Below, one piece after another: positions 11,792 to 22,848 of a DNA stretch of 64,000 bases. The notes under the pieces are model-generated. The model was not told the DNA's origin, did not search any database, and saw nothing but the letters and a program-made list of their open reading frames with translations. The first letter of the stretch is position 1. The number at the start of each line of letters is the position of its first letter. The stretch spans positions 1 to 64,000 of the forward strand of contig JPHH03000045.1 in assembly GCA_000750105.3 (NCBI GenBank), written 5' to 3'. Position numbers and translations under genes: made by a program. The stretch comes from Tolypocladium sp. Sup5 PDA-1 (lineage: Eukaryota; Ascomycota; Sordariomycetes; Hypocreales; Ophiocordycipitaceae).

Positions 11792-12998
11792 TTTTCCAGA
11801 GGTATCGTAGTGCCGCGTGATGTGATATGCGAGACAAAAGGATGTAGCGTAGTAGATTGTGTTGAAGGCTTGGTTTCAAGTGAGTTTCATGAATGAATCA
11901 CTCAGGTAGCCTCTATGAGCTCGAGGAGCGTACGTCCGTTCCTTTAACGTATTGGAAGAAGCGTGGTTGTGCATAAATACACTAGAACATCAAGATGGCA
12001 GAAAAGTCAGCATGGCAGAAAGAGGAGGAGCAGACACCTTGGATTACGGTGTAGTCTTTCTGCCATACACACAAGAGGCGATGCTCCTCCCATTCGCGGT
12101 GTGGTAAAGCACTGCCGCAACCAAGTTCGCCTAAGCTTTGGGCTCTGGCAGTAGGATAGGTCCGAATTGCACAGGCCCATGGCCGTTCCGTCGTGCATTT
12201 GAATAGACAAGGAGAACTTTTGGTCCAACGTCCATGTGATGTTCACAGAGCATACTATCATAGTGTGAGCTGTATGACTTCGTCCATTCGAATCCGGTTA
12301 AACTGAATGCTGAGTATATGTGCAGCAGAGGTACCATGGTATAACCACGCCGCTGCAAGGCATAGTTTCTCCATTCAAATATGTTTACTCTTTGAGATGA
12401 TGCATACCTTAAAAAGAAAGACATGACGACAATCTTGCTTTTTGGTCCAGCTGAGATCTGTCAGACTTGCATGCAATATGCCAGCAGACGCAGGAAAAGG
12501 GCCGCTAGAGCCATTAAAGGGGTTTAATAGAGTGGCCGCTGAAGAGGGCAAGTGTGTAGTGAGGGTAAAAATAGATATCTCAGCGAGCTTTACGCCCTCT
12601 GAACACAATGGCGCAGTCGCCCATAACGTAGCACTGTTGGACATCTGCCGTGTACGTATGCCATCGCAGCCTCTTCTTGAGGGTAGTATGCGGATGTCAG
12701 CACTGGCTCTCGTCCCGTCATCGGATCTGCCTGACAACCGGTCATGTAACCCTTCACGCCCGTAAGCAATGTCGTCCAGATTGCACTAGTCTAGCAACAT
12801 AATGCACGAGACCTGCAAATTGAACCACTGGGGATGGACCGAATCTGGTATGAAAGACGAGTCAAAGCATCAGACGCTGGGAGCTCGCTCGCAAATGTAT
12901 CAGTCTGGTCATTGTAATAATATTATGTATTATATTATATATGTCTATAATGTCTAACTCTATTGGCTGAACCGTCTATTCCGAGTCTATTGTTCAAT
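11792..12998. other. Intergenic DNA
   Basis: Two overlapping frames on the minus strand (about 12131-12424 and 12375-12737) show no recognisable domain and no matching splice sites. The last 100 bp before the ABC gene's stop are AT-rich (repeated tatta/tatat) and probably contain its polyadenylation region. Confidence 0.4.
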
Positions 12999-15900
12999 TC
13001 ATTCCTTCTTTGACATTTTGTTCTTGGGAACCCGCACCAGCCAGTACACAAAGAGGGCAGCTACGACGTTGAAAATGCAATATGCCCACATAAACCCAAA
13101 GTCCCTCCATCTGTGGCTGAAGCTCACATTGATACTAGCCAAGAAGGTGTTCGTCTCGGACATGGCGCAGTAGCGACAGTCGGAACTGTCCGAGTTGGCG
13201 AGATAGCCCCCGGCCTGAGCCATGTACGACGAAAGATAGTCGCCACAGGTCGTGCCATTCGGGGCGCTGAACGCTACGAATTCGTTCGCCTCGCAGTACA
13301 TGGGAGCATTCGCTAACGAAGTACCCATGAAGCTTTCCACAACATATGTGAACGGATTAACACGTAGCATGAAGATCCAGAAGCCAGGAAGGTCCTTTGG
13401 TCCTGCAAGAACACTATTGAACGGTCAAAGAGATCCTCAAGGCGTTGATACAAAGAAGGCAGATGACTTACCCGCAAAAGGCAAACATCATAATCATGAA
13501 CATGTTAACGATGCCGCCCGCCACATCAGCGCTCTCGATGGCCGCGATGACCATGTTGGCAAAGGTGCTGCTGAAGATGAAGAAGACCCAGACGTGCAGG
13601 AACATGGTGATTCCACGCGAGTCCACTTGGTTGGTCCATTCTGCATTGCGGTAGAGGCCGATGGGGAAGTACCAGCAAACGAAGCAGAAAACGCCCATGA
13701 GCTAGCAAGACGTCAGTGGATGGCCACAGCCAAGAACGGGGCTCACCGTGCGTACCGAGTTCCAAGCAATTTCAACCAGAATGTTTGCAACCATAAAGGC
13801 TTTCCAAGAGTACGCTTTTGACGGCCGCTCTCGAGCTTCGTACATGGTCCGCTGGGAGACAAACACGGGCATGATCTGGTTGACGATTTGAGGGAAGATG
13901 GTGAGGAAGATGAAGACGCCAAACATCTGGTTTCGGAGACCGCGTTGCGTGTTCTGCCCATTGAGAAAGGATAGGCCGATGAACAATGTCTGTGATGTGA
14001 GTCAGTCGCGGTTATTCTACAATATCTTTGTAAGAGGAGTCTACTCACAGCACCAACAGCCAAGACCACCTTAGAATAGATGTATGATGGGCTCCGCCAA
14101 TATTGCTGAAATACTCGCTTTGTAACCTCAACATACTGATCCTTCGGTGCCGCTGCAAATTCCCGGTAGCTCGAAGGATCCTGGGTGCTCTGCTGCTGAT
14201 TTGCCGGGCCCGCTGAGGCCACCAGTCTCTCAAGCTCTGCTTGAATCTCTTGGTACTCGGGGCTGCTCTGCCAGACATCGGGCCAGTTGATCTCGGTATG
14301 AGCACCAGGTGCGGCGCCAATCACCTCGAGCATGTATTCGGCGGGGTTCGCTCCAGTTGGGCAAGCTGGTGCTCCATTGCGAGTGAAATAGTCGACAAGA
14401 ACGCTCGAGTTCTTTCCAACATCGCCAAAGTAGATAGTCCGCCCCTTTGATAAGAGCAGCAGCCTGTCGAATCTTTGAAACAGCATGGCAGAGGGCTGAT
14501 GAATGGTGCACAGAATAGCCTGTCCGTTGTTGGTCAACTTTTCCATCAGATCGCAGATGGACCAGGAAGTCTGGCTATCGAGGCCGGACGTCGGTTCGTC
14601 GAGGAAAAGCAGCAGCTGCGGCCGGGCAGCAAGCTCGACGCCAATAGTAAGTCGTTTGCGTTGCTCGACGTTTAGGCCCTCACCTGGAACTCCAATAACC
14701 GCATCCGAATACTCTTCCATATTGAGAAGGCTAATAACCGTATCCACGTAATCCAGCTTCTCTTGCCGAGAGTATCGTGGCGGTTGGCGAAGAAGGGCAC
14801 TGAAGGTGAGGGCTTCGCGAACGGTTGACGTGTGGAGATGGAGATCCTGCTGCTGGACATAGCCGGTCTTTCGCTGAAAGGATTCATCTCGCAACTTTCC
14901 ATCGACAAGCATGTCGCCAGTGACCACGCCCATGGTGACTCGGCTGGCGAGCACGTCCAGTAGAGTAGTCTTACCAGCCCCTGAGGCTCCCTAGAAGCTG
15001 TGTCAGCCCGCTTCGTTCAAATTAAATGGAGGGGGTGCATTGCCTATACCATCAACGCAGTGAGCGTTCCTGGTTTGACCCAGCCATCGACGTGATCCAG
15101 AATTCGTCGCGGTTCTCCCTTGATCTTGATGTCGTAGCAAACGTTCTTCCAGTGGAATATGGACGTTTGTTTCTCAACCTCAGCCACCTCCTCATCGGTT
15201 GAAATCGCTCCTTGTTGGATTCGTGCCACATGGCCGGTCTCCACGTCGCTTGTTCCCTTTCGTTGCTGCTGGCGTCGATGCTTGTTCATTTCGTTTCGGC
15301 TGAAGACGAGCACTTCTCCCTTTGACCGCTCGGATGCAATGTACTCGGTAGCTAGCAGGTGCAAGCCCATGTAACCGACCATGAATGCAATGAGAATCCC
15401 AAAGTTGCGCCAACGGTGAGAGTTGTTGTATTCAAATGCCTCCGTAAGGTATGCTGCACCACTGACAAAGTCCTGCCCGGGAAGGGAGCCTTGCACTGAG
15501 CATGCTCGTCCGCTCGGTGCACCGGGGTCGTATCCTGGGCCTTGTGGAACAAAGGTTGAGCAGGAAAAGTCACGCCCTACGAACTCGCTGAGCATGGCCG
15601 CTTCAAGACTGTAGTAGATTGGATTGGCCCATCTAGACCAGCCAATCCAACCACGCATATACTGCGGCGGAATTGCGAATCCAGTGTACAAGACCAGGGC
15701 CAGGAGGATGATTGATGCTGGTGCCAGGGCCTGAGCAATCGACTTGGTGGTGGATCCAATCAGACGGAACAGCATCGACATGACCATCGTCGTTGTGAAG
15801 CTGATGAGAAGGAAGAAGAAGTAGGGAGCCGGCTCCCGCCGCAGATTACCCATAAAGTACAAAACCGTGTTCATGAAGATGGCGTTGATGATTTTGTAAG

Positions 15901-17727
15901 GCATGTCGACGATCATGGACGCCAATGCCTCGGCGCTCGGGTGGTACAGGGCATAGCGACCGTGTTTCTCGACAATCTTGCGCTTGGCATAGAGAGTCAT
16001 AATCTCCAAGATACTGCCAAAGGCATTCATGAGGATGACGAAGAAGATCAAGAGGCCGCGCTTGTTGAAACTGTCCGTAGTCTGCGACAGGTTGTAGAAG
16101 ATGCTGCTGATCATGAGGGCCTCGAAAAGGTTGGTGACGAGCATGGTAATCGTCAGGCTGGGGTCCGTCCTGAGCATCACGAAGCCTCGCCACATGTTCA
16201 AGCTCAACTGTTGCATGTAGGAAAGCGTGAAAGGCGACTTCTTTCGTTGAGACCCGGACTGGTCCATCCGTCGCGTTGCGGAAAACTTCTCGTAGTCCTC
16301 TCCATTGAACGGGTGGGCGTGGGCGTAGTCCTCCAACTCGTCCATCAGGCGGGCTCGGTGCCGGCTTTCCTTCCAAGCCTTTGTGAACTCGTCGGGGGAT
16401 CGAGGCGTCTTGTTTTCCCAGCCAGGGCGAATGACGCGCTCCGCGTGGCTGGTCATGGAAGTTAAGAAGTCGGCAGTGGTTTGCTGCTCGGGACAGACAA
16501 ACCCGAGTTCCTCAAAGTATCCCTTTGCCTCGGTGGCCTTTCCAAAGAAGATTTGTCGCCCTTGGTATAGCAAGATTACCTGGTCAAAGAGCTTGACACT
16601 GTTAGCGCACTGGGTTCAAAGTGGGAACTACGCAATTGACTTACATCATAGGCTGCCTGGGGCGCTTGGTAGATGGCGACAAAAGAAGTGCATCCCATGA
16701 CATCGGCTTGCGTTCTCAGGGTCCTGCAGAACTCGACAGCGTTGGCGCTATCCAATCCTCGGGTACTGTTATCCCAGCACTGAAGCGGCGAGTAACTCAG
16801 CGTCGCTTCGGCGATGGTAACGCGCTTCCTCTCGCCGCCACTAACACCTCGAACAAAGTCATCGCCGACGCGGGTGTTTTTGGTATGGGAAATGCCAAAA
16901 AGCTTCATCGTGACATCGCGGAGATGCTCCACGTACTCTTGTCGAGAGACTCCGTCGGGGATGTTCTTGGGGCATCGGGCCCGCGCCGCAAAGTAGAGCG
17001 TGTCACCAACCGTGAGATGGGGAAAGTGGTGGTCGACCTCTGCCGTGTAGATGGCTTCGCCTCGGAAAGCGGATCGCATCTGCTTGGGATGGATCCCCTG
17101 GTAGTTGATGGTGGCACCGTCCGAGATGTGGAAGCCGTGCGTGTCGCCCGCGATGGTCTTCAAAAAGGTCGAACAGCCCGAGCCAGGGGGTCCAAGGACG
17201 GCAACCATCTCGCCGCTGTGTACGACACCTTCCAAGTCGTGCAGAATGTCGATACGCTGCTGGCTGCCGCGAACAAGCTTCTTGGCTATGGTACCAGCCT
17301 CGAGGAAGATGTTCCCGACGCTCTTCTGGAAGTCAGTTGCGGTGCCAAAGCCATACGCATTGAGGCTCTTGAACGCGACACCCGTGGTCTTTGGCGGGTT
17401 CCCATCAAGCGCATCCTTTCTGATTTCGTAAAACGCCTTTGCCCACTTTCTCGCGTTGAATTCGGGACTGTTGGGGTTAAGGGGTCCCTCCGCCAGGACG
17501 GGGAACAGGGCCCCGGGCGCGCCATGGGACTGAGATGTGAGTCTGCGCGCCAACTCATGCACATCCTCGTTGATGCGCTCTTCTTGGTCTTCTGCGAAGT
17601 CATCGTCATTGAACTTATTCTTTCCAGCGGTTACCGTTGTGTCGCTGGACTGAGAAGAATGCACGGGCTGGGGCAGGACAGGGGCGGCCCAGCCAGTGCC
17701 TAACCCCGAGGTCCCCTCGGAACCCAT
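12999..17727 (-). CDS. Full-size PDR-type ABC transporter (ABCG)
   Basis: Six exons (17727-16645, 16591-15050, 14990-14049, 13989-13747, 13701-13472, 13413-12999) encode 1484 residues, the normal length for the Pdr5/Cdr1 class. The order is NBD1-TMD1-NBD2-TMD2. NBD1 has the degenerate Walker A GPPGSGCST near residue 179 (Cys replaces Lys, as usual in fungal PDR proteins), signature VSGGERKR and Walker B LQCWDNSTRGLD. NBD2 begins exactly at the exon 3 start with the canonical GASGAGKTT, has the degenerate signature LNVEQRKR and Walker B LLLFLDEPTSGLD. Two sets of about six membrane helices follow the NBDs, with the usual Cys-rich extracellular loop near the end (CEANEFV...CRYC). It exports hydrophobic compounds, giving drug, phytoalexin or self-toxin resistance; the substrate is unknown. 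It reads away from the Zn2Cys6 gene at 18635 across 907 bp. Confidence 0.95.
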
Positions 17728-18634
17728 CGGTTCTTCGCTGAATCAAATGGTAGCTCCGACGCGAAGGGTAGCTGTAGGCGATTGCTTTACTGGGGAGAGG
17801 GCAAGAATGGCGGAATTGGGAAGAGGGCCGAGTTGATGTGAGGCTGCGCTAGACTATTTGACGGACTTCAGTCGATCCATGACATTTGATGTGCCGCCAT
17901 CCATCTTTATATAATACCTCATCTGTACTCCGTAGTCCGTCTCCATGACTGCATTATACCCATGTACTTCGTATGCCAATTCAAAAACCACATGGCTTCT
18001 TGGTAAAACTGGGGATTCGGCGGCCCGAAGGACATTTGCTTAGTGAGAGTCCGAAAGACCGACCCTAACCCGTGTGGCTAACCCTAACCCTACGATGCCT
18101 GGACCGGACTTTCGGACTTTGCCAAGACGACACGCGATCCTACAGAAGCCTAATCTACGGACTACGGATAGAGGCTGAGTCAACGGCACAGGGTTTGGCA
18201 CAATTCAGCTCCGCCAACTGCGCGAGTCTGCAACGACGCTCCACCGCGCACGCTCCCGACTGGAACGGATGGAACCCGCGGTTGGCCGATGCTCGATGAC
18301 GGGAAATGACTGATTTTATTATTAGTCGTCGTCTTTGCACGTTTCAACGCTAACGCTCTCCGCCTCAACGCAGTAATCGAGTCCATTGGATCACCAAACC
18401 CTGCCTTGTCAGGTGTTTGTTACGCGTCCAAGTTCCAGACAACGCAGATGCGACCCCGTCATCGAGGCTTGGACGCTTTCGGCCCTCGAAATACCGCTCT
18501 CTAGGTGCGACGGAAAGTTCACGTACTTGGTATATGTCCGCGTTTCGCACCCTCGCGAATTTACATCAGAGCCCTGAGTTCTTTGAGCGTTCCGTCATGG
18601 CTTGAGCCAGTCGAGGGCGCCGAGCAACCCGACA
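17728..18634. promoter_or_regulatory. Divergent promoter region of ABC transporter and Zn2Cys6 regulator
   Basis: Intergenic DNA of 907 bp serving both 5' ends. CGG triplets of the kind bound by Zn2Cys6 proteins are present, for example two direct CGGs at 18158-18160 and 18165-18167, and paired CGGs in ccggactttcgg near 18103. Binding is not shown. A short telomere-like CCCTAA cluster lies at 18063-18093. Confidence 0.5.
18063..18093. repeat. Short interstitial telomere-like repeat
   Basis: CCCTAACCC followed eight bases later by TAACCCTAACCCTAC, the complement of the fungal TTAGGG telomere unit. It has only about three units and sits inside a divergent promoter, so it could be a telobox-like regulatory site or a healing scar. 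Confidence 0.6.
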
Positions 18635-20765
18635 ATGACGGAATCTGTGCAGCTAAACCGCCTCTCGGTGAGTCGGCACCCCGAGTCTCTGCATACGTCC
18701 GGCCCAGATCACACCACTAACTTGGCCATTCCACCGCCACAAGTGTACAAAGTGCAAAGAGCGAAAGGTACTGGCCCCTGTCTTCGGCTCTATTCGAGAT
18801 CTGCCGTTGACCAATGGTCTCGTGGCGTCCGCAGGTCCGGTGCAATCGTGTTGTACCTCAATGCGACCGCTGCAGAACGCATGATGTGGAATGCGTGTAC
18901 CCCGAACGGGTCAAGAGACGGTCCACACGCCCGGGGACGGACCGTCTGACTCCCATGTAAGCCATGCAAGGCGGATCTGCTTTTACTCGAGTTTCGCCTC
19001 TCCATTGGAAACGCCTCCTAAGAATAGTCTGGCTCTAGCAGGTCCACGAGAAACGACGATGCCCTAAACACAATCCTCGAGCGGTTGCAACGTCTGGAGC
19101 AACAAAGCACCGGTTCACCTCCAAGTTCCAGCCAAGATGGGCAGCCTGCCGCACCCAATCCGTCGTTTGCAACTTCGCCTGCCATTTCCACTCCCTTCAC
19201 CAGTCATACAACCTCTGAGCCCTCACCGGCGTCGAGCCTGGCACGGACGCCCAACTTGGACGCGACAGCCATCCTCAAAGATGCAATTGACCAGGTGCAA
19301 AGGCAGAAGTTGCGAGACTACGCCAAATCAGTAATCACTGACAAGATAGACATACCCCCCGAGCTGGCTAAGGCATGGATACACAGCAAGTTGTGCCCTC
19401 GTTTAAACACGTCGACTGTGGCTTACGAGGTTCCGCATAGACTATTTCACTCATATGCCAACCGACATGTTTCTGAGTCTCGCCAACAAGCGGCTGATAG
19501 AACTCATACCAGACATAGTCGGTCTTCCTCATGTCCATCTAGACTACTCCATTCTCGTCCTCTACTACGCCATCTTGTACCACGGCTGCACACTTAACGC
19601 CAGCAATACCACAGCGGGAAGAGGAGCCGACTATGCCAAATCATGCTATCTCGGATGCCTTCGGGCGATTCCTGGGTGGCAACAAGAGGCCACGGGCTCC
19701 ACAACGGACTTCATTGCAGCTCTTTTCATGGTACGTCAGAACTCTTGTGTGGCAGGTACTCTCCCACCGCTGATAAGTTTAAATATAGACCCGGATGGCA
19801 GCGATGTGCTTTGACTACGATCTGGTCTGGAAGATGCACCAGAATACATCCGATTTCGCGCGAAGTCTCAACCTTCACAATGTCGACGGAGGCGACTACG
19901 CTGGAATCAACGACAGCGCTAGATCCGATGAGGATCGAAAAGGATTCTGGCAGCTGATTCAGATTGATCTCTACATCAGACTCTTGCTGGACAAGCCGGC
20001 CACCCTCACAGCCGACGTCTGGAAGGTCAACCTGCCTTGGCTGGATGCCAGCTCGCAACCTCCGCCAGACGGAGCGCCAGCGATCGCATTCCTAATCAAC
20101 TCTCGCATAACGATAATCCTGATTCGCTTCTTTGCGCTGCTGGAGGAGACTGGCCGCAGGTCGAAAGACGAGTTACGACACAGGACCGAGGACTTGTGTC
20201 GAGAAATACAACAGCTCTTTATTGACTGGCAAACGGCAAGTTCAAATACGGCGCCCTTTTTGTACATATCACGATTGACACCCTACAGGATGATTGGATC
20301 GCATCAGCCTCCAGTAGAGAAGAAGATACTTGGGTCATCACGGACGCCGTGCTCACTGGCCTCATCTGCCTCATCTTCATGCTCCGCAAGGTAGACATCG
20401 TCGACTCCAACTTGTCCCAACAAATTTGCAAGGATCTTGACGTGCCGACCTCGCCGCTCGTTCTCGATGCGTCCCGCCACTTGATCAGGCTCACCAACCA
20501 CGTCCTTTCCAACTCCCCGTATGCAGAGACCGTGTCAGCCCTGTTGGGTGCTTACGGGGCTTATACGCCCGCTGCGTGCGTGTATTATCAGGTTCTGCAT
20601 GCGCCTGATATTCGAGTACATATGGCGGATATCCAGTCCCTCGAGCGACTGACCGACCGAGTCTCGGCCATCGCTGGTAGCCAAAGAGAGTTCTACCCCT
20701 TTCTACGGGCAATGGAGACGCTCAACTTAGAAGTACGCAAAAGGATTAATGATATGAGGGCCTGA
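18635..20765 (+). CDS. Zn2Cys6 fungal-specific transcription factor
   Basis: Seven exons: 18635-18667, 18744-18767, 18835-18956, 19042-19385, 19441-19730, 19789-20235 and 20289-20765; 578 residues. The zinc cluster C-x2-C-x6-C-x6-C-x2-C-x6-C occupies residues 12-39 (CTKCKERK from exon 2, VRCNRVVPQCDRC from exon 3) and is followed by a basic linker. A Ser/Pro-rich linker leads to the middle homology region (ANKRLIELIPDIVG, then FWQLIQIDLYIRLLLDKP), typical of the fungal_trans type. Introns 4 and 6 (19386-19440 and 20236-20288) start with GCAAGT, not GT; no GT donor restores the frame at either place, and both give family-like joins (WIHNYFTHMP and DWQTDDWIA). It probably regulates the divergently placed ABC transporter; this is inferred from position. 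Confidence 0.88.
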
Positions 20766-22848
20766 TACCGCATTGTGCGGCAGCACGTTTGTACTTTTGG
20801 AGTTTGAAGCGTGTTTCTATATGCCACCATGTCAGGAACTCCCAGCGAGTCTGATGGTTTGGGCGAGTACCGGCGGCTCTGGGGGAAGCTGTTACAATTG
20901 GTCCACGACTTCAAAGGGATGGCTAAAAATACAGAAGGACAGACATACCTATGTGTACGTGTACTGCGCTATGGGGGGTTCACGACAAATACGCAGGGTA
21001 CATGGCGCTAATCGGTGGCCACATTCGAGTCGCATTTTGCGGGTAATTATTTGCTCCTGGCTTTAAAAAGTCGATTTCAAGAGACGCAGCTGCTTCAGAG
21101 AAAGTACTCTATTGGAAAGAGAACCAGTCCAGTCTACCAAGTCAAGCAGGAGGGAAGGTGTTTTGCGATTCAAGACTCGGATTCGAAGAGCAGCGCATGT
21201 ATGAGTGCGGTATATTGTTGAGGCGGACGTGGATTCACAAGCTGCACGGACCCGGCTGGTGCTTTACTCAGGGGCGGATCAAGAGAGAGTTAACTTCTTT
21301 CACAAATGAATCCTTTTGTGTTTCTAAAAGCACTGCTCGGAGCAATATATCCAGACATGTAAGAACAGTTCATCTTGCTTCCGCACTTACAAGAGGTTGT
21401 CTGGTTCTTTCTAGAGTTTAGAGAAACAAAGACGGCGAAGATTTACAAACCATACAAGCACCGTCTTGGACCTGAGCTTCTCATGCTGTTCTTGTATAGT
21501 CCGTGGTTCCCGGGGACTCCACACCCTCACGGCTAATCGCTGGTCCACATAGACTGAGTTAGCTCGCGATTCAAGCACATACGACCATATCTACAGGACA
21601 ATACTGGGTCCCGTCAAGGTCTTCTCTGGAGTTCCATGAGGGAACGGTAAGCCAGCGGTGTAACTGAGCAGACCTTGTTGCTTAGATGAGACTTGAGGTA
21701 GATCAATGGCAGATCCTCAGGAATGAGAAGAGGGCGGCGGTGCTTTTCTTTTAAAAGCTGGAGCTCAATACCGGGATGGAGTCAGCTTGGAACTTCCATC
21801 GGCTTCATCGAAAGGATTGATGATTGATTGGTCCTCTGGGTGAGATCTGTCGGTGCCATGCCGACGCGTACAACCCTCCACCTCTCGTTACCAGCAAATG
21901 ACAACGGATATCTTGTTGGTGTTGGTTGACGTCCTCGAGCTCCTCTCTCAGTAAGGGGGCAGTTGCGTTTGCTTGCCTTCTAGAGCCGATCTCACCACTT
22001 AATCACCAGTGCTCACAAGCCGTCATCGTCTGGACTGATCGACCGACCCCGCAGGAGACGCGCGGCAGGCAGAGTCCTTTGAGCCTCTGGCCGCACCAGT
22101 CTGAAGTAGCTTGTTCAATTTCCTGTCCTACACCAAGGGATGGCTTCTTGAACAACCTGCTCTGTATAAGTGGAAAGAATGCGTAAGTCGTTACGCACCG
22201 GGAGGGTTCGGCAGTCAGTGCTCTTCAACACGACCGAAGTTGGCAGTCCATGGCGGGGAAGGGGGGGGCTAAATGTCCAAGCCAGTCCAAACTTTCCAAA
22301 TTCTCCAACCGCATAGAGACTTGACAGTCAATACGCTGGACAATTTATGGAGGCTCGACTCAGAGCAAGAGAACTACTTGTAGGGGGGGGGTTTAAATAT
22401 TTAAAAAAAAAATTTTAACTTACCAGTCGTCGTATTGCATCAAGTACGTTCTCTACTCTTTTTGGGCGCTGGTCGGTTGAGTGCCATGATGGCTCTAGTC
22501 CTCAGATCCCTGTGCTGCCCTCAATTGTTGGCGCCATTGTCAAAATGGCAGTCTCCAGCAACCACGAAGAAAGTGACTGCAGGGTTCACTACGGCGCGGC
22601 TGCTGCGAAACAGCAACTTGATTCACACTCGGGAGTTGCGATCTGCAGTTTTTGTTCATGTGGGTAGCCCTAACAAGGTACTTCAGCTCCTGACTCCAGC
22701 AATCGAATGATGAATGGTCTGCATCTGCAGCTAGCCAGCCCCATGCAGCACAGCTGTTAACCCCGCTTGTGCCTAAACCTTGGCAGCTCAGATCTCTTGT
22801 TTCCTCGTTGAACGTCTTGATGATCGCACCCGGTCGGCGTGAGTTCCC
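20766..22848. other. Intergenic DNA upstream of the STAND gene
   Basis: About 2.1 kb with no gene I can support. Homopolymer runs occur at 22258-22268 and 22383-22391 (G) and about 22402-22411 (A). Short frames on both strands have no domain or splice support. Confidence 0.45.

Noticed and set aside
12131..12737. Possible minus-strand gene before the ABC transporter
   Set aside because: Frames do not join through valid splice sites, and no domain appears.
16621..17703. Long plus-strand frame of 360 codons
   Set aside because: It is the antisense shadow of NBD1 of the ABC transporter.
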